A DNA stretch of 64,000 nucleotides from Montifringilla adamsi (taxonomy: Eukaryota; Chordata; Aves; Passeriformes; Passeridae): positions 2,768,815 through 2,832,814 of the forward strand of contig JAGGNK010007448.1 in the NCBI GenBank assembly GCA_017590115.1, given 5' to 3'. Both the position numbers and the translations under genes were made by a program. Each line of letters begins with the position of its first letter. Position 1 is the first letter of the stretch. The notes below the pieces were generated by a model. The model was not told the origin of the DNA, ran no database searches, and saw only the letters and a list, made by a program, of their open reading frames with translations. Of this stretch, positions 21,501-33,312 are shown piece by piece.

Positions 21501-24500
21501 GCCTCTGCCTTTTTACTGAGGTATTTTACCCACTGCAAGCCAGAGGAAGCTGATGCAGCTTTGCTGAGTCCCACCACAGTGGTTCAAACACCTCCCAGAA
21601 GGCATTTATGACTCTGAAAGCACATAAAAGCACATTTTCCTCTGGATGGGCCTGCCTTTGTGACTTGAATCCTTCTCATTCCAGGAGAAGCCAGCAGTTT
21701 GTGTTTGATGTGGGTGAGCAGCCACAGCTCAGGGCTCTGGATGCCCCCTGGAGCCACCTGTGTCCCATCTGCTGCTGGCACTGCACATTTCAGAGCAGTG
21801 GAACTCTGTGGGACTGAGGACAGACATGACCCAGAGCACTCTGAGTGCAGAGATGGGAACTGCTCTGCACAGCTAATTCAGGACTGACTCCTGAGCTGTC
21901 ACAAATGACAGTTTTCAAGCCCAGAATGCATCCATCATCCATTCCAAGGGCTTTGCCCATGTCACTGGAATTAGTCATAAGAACAATAGGAATTTTAGAT
22001 TATCTGAAATCCCATGAGAGGTCCTGTGATCACTTTTATGCCTCAGACTCTTTTGAAGAACTGCAATTAAAACAATTCATGGGTAGTTTTTGCCCTGTGC
22101 AGCCCCTGAGATCCTGCATTAAATATCACTCAGCTAAGCCTGAGCTCTTCACTCCAGCTCAGTTTTCACCTTTGGCTCTTAGATGATGTTCCTGTTTTGG
22201 GGAAGCTGTAGGGTCTCTGGTTCACAAATCCTACTGCACAGCATCGTGAAATAAATCAACCTGGATGCTTTTTAGCCTCCACCCATTCTACCTTGGCTGG
22301 AAGGCAGCACTGCCAGGGCTTTGCCAGGGCTGTTTTGGAAGGAATTTTAATTAATTGCTTTGTGTACCATTTAGAATTTAGCAAAGGCTCATATTTCAAA
22401 GCCATCAGCATGACAGTGTCACAAAGGGGAAGGAGAAATAATCCACTGAAGCCAACGTCCATAAAATGTGAAAGAGCTCTGGTAAATTCTGAATGATAAG
22501 CATAAAAGGAGACCCATGAGAGACTAAACCTTCTGTTGTACAGTGACTATTTTGAGGTAAATTAGCATGATTATTCCATTATAAACTACTTTTGTTTCAG
22601 AAGTTTTGTCCTCTTAGCCATGGAAAATCTCTCCAGGTCTATCCTTGTTAAGGATCTCAGAGAGAGAACAGAATTTTCCAAACTAAACAATGAGTTTGGC
22701 TCTCTTACAAAGCAGAGTAAAAATTCAGGGATTGGAGGTGGTCTTATTCCAGTATCAGTGACACCTTTGATCAATGAAATATTGAATATATTGAGCAAGT
22801 CTCATGAATTAAATGAAAAGCAGAGATACAGCTGGGAGAAAATGACTGCTGAAAACATGCAATAATTAAAGGGAAGTGAAAGATTATGTGATGCAATAAC
22901 AGGATATGGAACCCAGCAATCAAGAGGTGCCTTCCAGTTTCTGGGTCCTACAGGCTCTGCTGATTTATGTTTCTTAGGAATTACCTGGCTGATGATGAGA
23001 AAAGCAAAGGAATCCTGCCTGAACATACCATTGTTATTGCTATTCCATGAGGAGAAAAGCAGCAAGAGCTCAGGGGAGAGCCAGGAATGTGGGAATGGCA
23101 CCAAGCTGGGACTTGGGAGAGCTGAGATCATCCCTCAGCTCTGCCATTTCAGCCCAGTAATTTCTCACCCTGATTTCTAATAAGTCTAAACAAAGTACAA
23201 ATAACTAAGCTTCCTAAATCTATGTTTGCAACTGCTCTAGAAAGATTCCTCAGTTACCCCAATGAAAAGGCTTCCTCTGCCCTCAATATTTCTGCATAAA
23301 CTCTATTATGCTCTTCATGCTAGAATGTCTTAATTATTTTAATATATCACCTGGATCAGAGGTAGCCCCAAGGGTGTTAAATAAGAGGAGCCAAGTACCT
23401 ACAGCTCTTAATGAGGTTTAATCACAGCCACCCTCTAAGTAGGTCACAGGTGGGTACAAGATTGATGGTGAAAAGGACAAAGGAGAACTTTGCAAATGGT
23501 ACAGCCTGGCAGGAGCAGAGCTGCTCTGACACCATCAATGTGGTGTTTAGGGCAGTACTTACTCTTAAGGCAAATTTATTTGTAGAATAAACTCAAACCT
23601 TGAGGCTTTGCAACACCTCTCTCCAACAAGTATCCCAAGCACGATGAAGAATTCACATTTACAGGAGCAGAGCCAAGGAAATGGCATCTGCTGAACCCTG
23701 TAATATCCAGCTTGCCTTGGCTCGTGTCAGAGTCTTGCAGCTATTCAAGCTGTTTAAACGGGAGGCATCCAATGTGGCATTATGTAATAATTATATATAG
23801 GCAGCCAGCCTCAGGAAGAGACCACACTAAAAACAGGAATCCAAAGCTCTTAACTAATTTTTGGTACCACCAGATTTAATAAAATCATCTGTGTTAAAAA
23901 TGAGTGAAGGTAATTGCTGAGTGACTTAGAAGCATGGTGCAGAATTAATCAGACCACACTCGTAATGTGGTGTTTAATCTTTCATGTCATTTGCTGCTAA
24001 ATGTGCATAATTAGAAACAAATAAACGATACATCTCAGTATGAGCCACAGATGCGCTGCCTTCCAGCATGGTTATGAGCTCCTGACTAGGGATAATGACC
24101 CAAGCAGGTCTCCAGCTTGGGACTTGACAGTGATGCCTCAGGTTTTAGCTTTTATTATTTTCAGGTTCTGGGCTGCTTTAGTGTGTGGGTCTGGGCTTCA
24201 TATTAGGGAATGGTGAGCTCTGCACAGAGCAGGGAGACAAAACAATTCCTTCTCCAGCTGGGGACCAAGGACAAATGATCCAAATCTCAGCCCCAAGAGC
24301 ACAAAAAATGCGGACTGAAGAGAGAAAAACAAGGATGGGACTGCATGGGCTAAAGCTGGAATTGGACAATGAACTGCAACCTGCAAATGGAGCAGAGCTG
24401 ATTCCAGTGAGAGACCCTGTGCCCAGCTGTGCATTTTGGGATCATTTGGGTTCATCTTGGGTGCAGCCCTGGCTGGGCTCTTGTGCTGCCCAAGGTGGAT

Positions 24501-24870
24501 CCATGGAGGCCTTTTAATAAATCCCTGCTTTATTCTTTAGCTCAGTCTGGTCTCTGTTCTAGGGCAGCCTTCACAAGGCATCAACAGGATTTTGCCTTTT
24601 AGTTCATTTTACTTCAAGAACTGCAGGAGTCCTTCCTGCATTTCCCTGGAGACCTTGTCTAGCAAAAGTGTGCTGGGGTGGGGAGCTGCTCACCATGTCC
24701 TCCTCTTCATCACAGGGGTAACAGGAGCTAAGTCTTGAACCCAGACTGAGATCCCAAAGCAGCTGGCTGGAAACCCACCAGCAGGGATGATATCCTTGAT
24801 ATCCTTGGCATATTTGTGCTGACCAGTAATAGGTGCTAAAGGCCTTGAGAGGACCAAGACACCACAATGC

Positions 24871-25267
24871 TGATGTTGCATTCACATTCTCTGGAAAAAT
24901 CCCTTCGCCCAGGAAATTTCTCCTGGGAAGCTGAGAAACCTCAGAGAAAAAGGAAAACAATAATTTTCTGATTTGCTTCTCCTGTGTTGTGCTCATGTGG
25001 AATGTGTTTGCAGATTGTTTACCCACAGCTGATTGTTTCATTGGGTTCTGCTGTGAGTTGTTTTCACTCTTTGGCCAGTCAGGGCCAAGCTGTGTCAGGA
25101 CTCTGGAGAGAGTCACCAGTTTTCATTATTATCTTTTTAGCCTTCTGTAAGTATCCTTTCTGTATTCTTTAGTATAGTTAGTATAGTATTCTTTAATATA
25201 ATACAGTATCGTAAAATAATAAATTAGCCTGAGAACATGGAGTCGGATTCATCATTCCTTCCTGCCA
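24871..25267 (+). mobile_element. Solo LTR-like endogenous retroviral element in intron 1
   Basis: Related to the copy at 6003-6367, but diverged and with differing indels. It has the TTCACATTCTCTG start block, TGTGTTGTGCTCA, GATTGTTTACCCA, GGCCAGTCAGGGCCAAG, AT-rich TATAGTATTCTTTAATATA, an AATAAATTAGCC polyadenylation-type region and a terminal CCTGCCA. No retroviral genes are adjacent. Confidence 0.65.
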
Positions 25268-28200
25268 CAAAAGTCTGCAAATACAATATGGTGTCACTTC
25301 TCATTCATCAGGGAGGGATTTGTGCCACCTTTTGGCAGAGGGGGAGTTTGGGGAGCGCTGTGTGTGACCCCCAGAGCCACTCCCAGCTGCCAGGGCTCTG
25401 AGCATCCAACAAAACCCCAACACACAAAGGGAGCTGGGAGTGAAAACCAGCCCTACTCCATGAGTGCATCCCTGTGCAGGGCTGGCTGCTCCTGCAGGGC
25501 AGCGGCCCAAAGGCAGCTCCAGCCAGCAGGGCTGCTTGGGAGCAGAAAATCTGAATTTCCATACGTGTTTCATCCCAGCCACTGAGGAGGACATTGGCAA
25601 AGTGTATGCCCAGCCAAGGGGAGGTGGATAAAGCACTTCCCTGCAAAGGTTTATTTTGGGTATGCTGAAAGCTGAATTCCTGTGCTGGAGTAATCCTGGG
25701 GATGAGGTCATGTGTTCCCTGAAGGGGCTGCTTTGTAGCGCATGTTAGTTAGCAACGCTTTTTCTCTTATCAAGCATCTGATTAAACTCACAAAAGAAGG
25801 ATCTTTAAAAAACATACTCAGGCAGAATTTAGTAGTGACTAGATACATTGAATTTGGTTTTTTTGGTTTATTTGTTTTGGTAATTTTTTTTTATTATTAT
25901 TATATTTTTAATTTTGCCCAACAGGAAAAGCAGAGAGGAATAAGATGGGAAAAGGGGATAAGACACTGATTCTTTGTTCTGAGATGACAGAGCAAAGATC
26001 TTAATCTATTTTCAAGATTTCTACAGAGGCAGCCCTGTGGCAGACACCGTTTACACCATCCATGTGCTAAATGTCACCTGGGAGAGTCACAATGCAGCAC
26101 CCAAAGAGCACAAACCATCCCACACCTCTCCCTGTGGAGTGACCCAGCACCCACCTTCTGCAGCAGTGAAATCCTTCACAAACTGGGCTTTTGATCCATT
26201 TTGGAGGAGGTAAACTGAAATTTGACTCCAATTTTTATTTGACTTGAAGAAAGACTTGGCTGGTTTGCACTGATCTCTCTGTAAGCACTCAAGGATATTT
26301 ATAAATTATATCTACTGTACTTATTAGAATTACAGTATTTCAAATAAGTTATTTGGTGGCATCAGTGGTCCCCTATATTAGAAGAAGATATTTCTCTTTG
26401 TTCCTCTCATTTTGTATAATTTCATTCAGTGTTTCCCTCCATTGTCCTCTCCATTGGATGTCCAGGAAAAAAAAAAAAGTGTAAAAGTTGCCTCTATAAA
26501 AGAACTGGAGCCAGGTGATGATAAATTAACAGGTACAACTACTTGAAAGTTTTTCACAACACACATTTGGTCATTGAAAGGCGCCATTTTTAATTTGATT
26601 CTGAAGACTCAGCAAGAAGGAAACTAAGAGGGACTCAGTAGCATTTTAGGACTTTCCTATTCTTGAGGAAAAATTTCCCTGACAAATCTTTTTTTGCAAA
26701 TCTTTGAAACTAGTAATGGCTTGCTTTGAACCAAATGGCCTGTTGGAAAGAATAACAACCTCAATCATTTCTTCAAAGGATTCCTGCTCCTTTTTCTAAT
26801 AAAAGCTGGAGCAGCCTGGCCTTCAATTACTAAGTGAAAATTTATCAAAGTGAACCTACAGTGCTCGTGCTCTCCTGCACCCCAGGACAGAAAAAAGAGA
26901 ATTAGTCTCATGTTCACTCCCTCTTCTAAAAGCTCAGAGTTGTGCCCATCGGGGAGTAAAACATGTCAGTGCATCTCAAACACCAAACTGAATTTTCAGG
27001 CAGCAAAATACTTCAAAAATCATGGTCCAGGAGCCAGAGGGCTCCTTATTGCTGGCTGCTCTGCCCAATTACCTTCAGCTTGTTACCATCTCCAAGCACA
27101 GGGATTCTCCTTTTCCCAAGACAAATTCTGCTTGTTATCCACCAAAGGGTTGTAACTATGGATAAATAACACTCTCCTGCCCCCCAAGATGTTTGGCTGG
27201 GAGTCAGTTTGGCTCAAGATGTAAAACAAACAGCTTGGAAGAGAAGAGAGCAGAGCTGGGGAGTGGCAGCAGAGGAGACAGACACTGAGATTTCTCAGGT
27301 TTGGGATTTGATGGTGCTGCTCTGGTGTCTTAGACAACTCCACTTCCCCTTTGCCTCCACAACATGTTAGACCAGCTGGTGGATTTGACCTGTTGGCACA
27401 GCAGGGATTCACAGCAGCTAAAAATATGTCTATGTATTATGTTTTTAAAAATCCTGGTTTTGTTGGAGAAAAAAAAAAAAAAAGGGATAAGACTATGCAA
27501 AAAGGATGCTGCTGAATGAGAACAAGGGAATAATGCAGCCTGGAGTAGGTTGGCTGAAGTAATGTCTCACTCGTGGTTTATGTTGCTCTTTCTTGGAGGT
27601 GCAAAGCCCAGGAAATGAAAAAGCTGCATCTATAAAAAGCAAAGGGTTTTTCTTACAAATTGGATCTATTCCCTTTAGGATGTGAAGAGATGAAACTCTA
27701 AATGCTGAGCTTGAAAAGCCAAAAAAAATGCTCATTTGGAGTAATTTTAATGTTTAGAATATATTTCAGCTAACAGTGGCACACCTGTGGGCGTGATTTT
27801 GATCCTGGTTCTCATGCAGCATAAGGAAAAGAGCAAATTCCTTCTGGATTTGTCCTGCAGGGACCTGTGGAAGGTGATGGACAGGAGAGGGGACACAGAG
27901 CTCACCTGTGCTTTACCACAGACACTTGGTTTGGCTCTGTGACTTTGGCTGTGACCTTTCTGCAGAAATAAAATCTCCTTTATGGAATCTGGGAGTACAA
28001 ATTGCCAGATTGGTTTACCAGGGAGTGTCCTGAATAATGGGGAAATCTAAACTGGGATGAAGTTTGAGGTGAACCAATAGGGCAGCCAAGGAATATGTTC
28101 ACTTTGGAATTAGAGTTTAGTGGAATGGTGAGGAACAGAATTAAGGTGTCTTTGCAAAGTGGGAATGAACAAGTCTCCCATTGAATGGATTCCCCAGGCT

Positions 28201-28624
28201 TGGAAAAACTACATCTCAACAATAATGGTTGAGATAAAACCTTCCTGACTGAGGGTCTGCCATCCCCAAATCTTTTCCATAACAAGAGAAATGGACCCAT
28301 GGAATTGCCACAAAACCTTGTGCTCTCAGCAGAGATTCCAGACAGTGCCCACAACCCTGGGGTTAAAGGTGTGGTCCCATGGCTGGGACTGAGGACTGAA
28401 ACTCAGGCATCCTGCTCTGAAATGATCTCATAAATCATCTGCTTAACCTCTGGTAAAACCTCACAGGGACAATGTGTGTCCCTGTGAATTAACTATTCCA
28501 AGGACCTCACAGGAAAGGTGCTGTTAAATCCTCATTTCCATAATTAAACATCTTCCTGAGGAGTACTGTAAAATTGTCAGAAAATACATCATTAAAAAGC
28601 AAAGAGCTGGAGTGTTATCCCTGC

Positions 28625-29137
28625 AGTGTAGGAGAGAAAGGGAAATCTGCAGAGCTGCCCCAGCCCAGCACAGGGAGGAGCTGGAGCTGCTGCAGAGATC
28701 CAGAGGAGGCACCAGGGGATCAGGGGATGGAGCAGCTCTGCTGGGAGGGAAGGCTGGCACAGCTGGGATTGTTCACCTGGAGAGGAGAAGCTTTGGGCAA
28801 TTACAGCTTTCCAGGTCCTGAAAGAGCCAACAAGAAAGATGGAGAGAGACTTTTTACAAGGGCTTGGAGTGACAGGACAAGGGGAATGGGTTTAGACTGA
28901 CAGAGAGCAGGGATAGATGGGATATTGGGAAGGAATTCTTCCCCATGAAGGTGGGCAGGCCCTGGCACAGGGTGCCCAGAGCAGCTGTGGCTCCCCTGGA
29001 TCCCTGGCAGTGTCCAAGGCCAGGCTGGACAGGGCTGGGAGCAGCCTGGGACAGTGGAAGGTGTTCCTGCGCATGTCTGGGGTGGTAGAATGGGATGAGT
29101 TTTAAGGTGCCTTTCAAACCAAGCCATTCTGTCATTG
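28625..29137 (+). mobile_element. CR1 LINE 3' fragment in intron 1
   Basis: Plus-strand CR1 with the block order CAGGGAGGAGCTGGAGCTGC, GGGAGGGAAGGCTGGCACAG, GATGGAGAGAGAC, GGGTGCCCAGAGCAGCTGTG and AAGCCATTCTGTCATTG at its 3' end. About 510 bases, 5'-truncated, antisense to TNC. Short frames inside it are not TNC or host genes. Confidence 0.88.
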
Positions 29138-32100
29138 TTTAATTATCTGAAATCTTTTGCTATGAAGAAGAAAATCTGACCAGATGTGCAGCACAAATGC
29201 ACAGAGCCACAGGACAGCCTGAAATTCTGGGGTAACAATAGAAAACTGCAGCCTTACTCTGAAGCCAAGAGGTTGTGCCAGGCCAATTACCAGAATGAGA
29301 AGATGAATCCATGGAAATAAATTGTAAGGTTACCAAAACCCACAGAGAAAGACACCAGAGAATTTGAGAAAAATCTGCAACTGACCCAAAATGCACGGGT
29401 CCAGCTCATTCTCTTACATCAGTTGAAGGTTCTTTCATCTCTGGAAATTTTATGGGATCTGAGGGATCATTCTCACACATGTTCACGATCCTCCTGCACC
29501 TTGGTGTGCTAATGTTTGCTGCTGTTACACAACCCAAGTGATTCACCCCTGTGCCTGGGAAGTGCAGGAGAATCCTTCATCCAGCTCTGACCACAGAAGG
29601 AATTTTACAGCAGCCACAAGAAACAGCCTCGTTGTTTTATAGAGCAGATCATTCAAATGTGTTGCATATAAAGTAAGAAAAAATAGAAACAGCATTACAA
29701 GAGGTAACCATGGGAGAACTCACACCAAACCCAGCTGGTCTAACTCACAGGGACTGGGATGAGGCACAAGTTAACAGGGAATTCAGTCTGCCCTTGGAGC
29801 TTAATTTTTTGTTAAGGGCTCGGACACTTGAGCATCAGTTTCTGGAAACGGGAGCTCAGAAAAGAGAAACAAAACAAGCAGGTCAGTGGGGTGCTCTGGA
29901 GCTGCATTCAGGCTCCTGGCAGGGGGCACAGCAATCAGCCAAGTGGAGCAATTTGCTATAAACTCAGGAGAGGGGGAAGAAAAGCCATCTGCTAAATACT
30001 TTTTTCTCACATCTGCAAAGCAACCTCTGTTCTTGCTGTAGCTGTCAGGAGGGGAAGAAAAAGGCCATGGCAGATACAGCCTGGAAAAAAACTGTGGATT
30101 AGAAACAGCAGGGCACACCAGAGATGGGAACAGCAAAGGCAACAAAGGATTCAGAAAAACTGGCGCCGTTCTAAAAACAGAAGCAGAGCTGTGGAAATGG
30201 GTCACATCCAAGGGACTCGTGGAAAGCAGAGTGGATGGGTCACACCTTCCTTGTGCCTGGTTTTTAATCACCTGGCTATCATGACCAGACACATATTCTT
30301 AGTGAAGGTACTGCAAAGGAAATATCTTTCTCATACCTTTGCATGTGGGTTTGAGTTCAGAGCAGCAATTCTTGACATTTCTGGTGAAAATGTTTTCCAC
30401 CCTAGGACTGATTTACAAATATAAAGAATTACTTGATCCTTCACTGTTCTATGAAACATGTATACTACTGATTTTATAGCTGGATAAACAAATCAGGAGC
30501 ATATTAAGGCCACATTTATAAAAGGAGGGTATGCTGCAGCTTCCTTTTCTTTCATATGAAGTTACAAGCTGAGAATTCTCAAAACCAGGGTTGCAGAAAC
30601 ACCTGGTTTCTGCCTGAACCCCCTGTCTGCATTTCCAGCATAGGAGTGACTTTTACCCACCCCTCTCAGAGGACACAAGCAGAACTCTGGGCTGCTGAGC
30701 AGGGAATTGAATGCAGACCATGGCAGAGCTGCCACAGACACAGAAGCCTCAATTAGTGCCTTTTCCAATATTAAAAAAAAAACCCCTTTCACAGCAAAAG
30801 CAGCTCCTGTGCATAACCTCCCAGCAGAAACCACTGCTGCCTCTTAAGTACGTCCTGTACCTTTTAATAAAGCCCTTGCTAATAGCAAAAGCATTCGCTT
30901 GAGCTCTTGGCTTTTCCCTGCTCGCAGCAAAGACGCGGGGCTGGAAAAGATCGACGGTTTTCTAAACTTGTCTTTGGAAAGTCTCTCTGCCAAGTTACAC
31001 TTTGTCAGGAGCTCATTATTTTCTGGAGGCTTCTCTTTGAAATACTTTGAGGGCTTTGCTGATGCAGTTTCAGACCATGAGGTTTGTGTGCTCGCTCGCA
31101 TGAATCACAGCAACTCGTGTTCCTTCCACACACACAGCTCTGCTTCATTTCCAGGCCCTTCTCCATACTGTTGCTTCCAAAACCACCTATAAATTTTCCA
31201 GAGTCCATTTCACAAAGTTCTAGGTGGTTTTGGGATGAGATGGTAAGAACAGAAATTCAAGACTTCTGAATTTTCTTCCCACTCCTTTCATGCCAAGCAG
31301 GAGTTGCTGAGAACAAAGGAGCAGCCAGTCCTGGAAATGGGAACTTGGCCAGTGTAATTTGTCTCACAAGTTCATGATTTAGGTAACAAACGTCATGTTT
31401 TTTACTGATAATGAGAGGTCCTACTTTATTTCCTAAATAAGCCACCAATAATTTTGATAAATATAATAACAATAGGTAACGGAATAGCTGATCTGCTATA
31501 AAAAAACAGATGCCAAATTAATACATTTACCAGAAATACTGGTGAAATGTGTGCAATAGAAATAAGGATCATTGATAAGAATCATAAACTACTGACATAT
31601 TAAACAAATACACAGTGAATAGGCACTGAGACAGCACTGCTTTGTACAGCACCTCTGAGGAAGCTGTTTTTCAAATTTCTCCTGGAGGTCAGGAGCGAGA
31701 GATGAGCCAAAATTCTGCTCCACACACCCAACCCCACACTTTTCCATATTTAAAATCATTTTAGCTGAAAGAATGTCACGTACAGAAGCAAGAGAGGTGG
31801 AATTCTTCTCTTTTAACAGCTTTGCTGTAAGTAAGAGCATGAACAATTTACATTTATATTGGTCTGGAATAACGGAAAGTATTTAATTGTATGGATTGCT
31901 GCAGATGATATTGGTCAGCAGGCAGCAGGGTACTTTCAGAATCCATTATGAATATTTGCATGTGCTTTATAATTTTACTTTGATTTAACCACATACTAAT
32001 TCAAGCACTAAAAATTATTCAGAACTCAGCCATAAAAGCCTGCACTATTCCTAGGGACCAGAATTATAATTTCTGTCATTAGCAGACTTCGGGCATGGTT

Positions 32101-33246
32101 TTAAAAGGAGCTGAGGGAACAGATGGGTAACCCTTCACCAGGCAGCTCCTTGCTTTTAAACCAATTACGAGTTTCCCTGGGCAGCTTTTCCTCCCTGCTG
32201 GAGCTCCTCTGTCCTTGGTACTAGCACCTCAAACACACAGGAATGTGCACATTTTTCTAACTCACAAGACCACAGAAGGAGTTCCTTGAAATCTGACTTC
32301 CAGTAATCGCCCCCGGGCTGCAGATCTGCCTGGCCTAGTTCTGTCACATGTGGTAGCATCAAGAATTTGCATCTTTGGCAACCCAGGGAAGGGTAGCAAA
32401 CTCAAGAGTAGAGCAAAACACTTCATGAAGAGAAGATGGAATGAAATCAACCATAGCTTGGCAAGGCAAAATGAAATATAAATGAGAGGCACAAGATATG
32501 AAACAAATTGAGTGCGAGGCGTTTGGAAAAAGAGAGGAGGCTGCTTCTGAAAAGTCCAGTCTGGGGTTGTTTTGCAGTGCTCTGATGTAAAGCAGAGGCA
32601 CTTATGTAATGTAATGGAAATTACAGCCATAAACACAGCCCTGAGCAGTGATTAGTGACTGAACTCGGACAAAAATCTGCACTGCTGCCTCAAATGTCAA
32701 CAAATTGGGCACTGCCACATTAATGGGAGGCTTGAGAGACCTCCACCAGCTCTGACCTCGTTCTCTTAACCCACAGTGACTTGAGCCCTGCCTGTGCTGA
32801 AGCCTTGGCTGGCAGCAATTTGAGCCGTGGGATGGTGAAAGGAGGGACATGGAGCTCAATTATCCAGCACCAGATCCCCGGTGAAATCAATGCCATTGTG
32901 TCACATGAGAATTTGGCTGGCAGCCCCTGAAGTCTGCCCAGGAGAAACCCATCCCCTCAGCAGGGCAGGCTGGAGGGGCCAGGGGACAATGCAGGCAAAG
33001 AAGGGCATGGAAAATGCTCTGTGGGTTTTAATTTCCCCTCTGGCAGCCTGGGTTTGGCCCTGTGTTGCTCCATGACCTATATGAGCACAGACCAAACTGG
33101 AGCAGCCCAAGGCATCCTCTGCACAAAGATGTCATCAAGACAATGGGTGTTCTATGGATATCCAACACCCTGCACCAAAGGGAATTCAATATTGCTTCTG
33201 TCAGCAGCAAAACTCTCTCCCAGGTGGAGCTTGACACCATAAACTC

Positions 33247-33312
33247 AATTTTTAGTTAAATTAATTAATTTATTTTTAGTTGAATTAATTAATTTAATTT
33301 TTAGTTCAATTG
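33247..33312. repeat. AT-rich tandem repeat, about 2.7 copies of 24-25 bp
   Basis: Units read ATTTTTAGTT(A/G/C)AATTAATTAATTT with small changes. Each full unit carries overlapping TAATTA homeodomain-type motifs. Confidence 0.8.
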
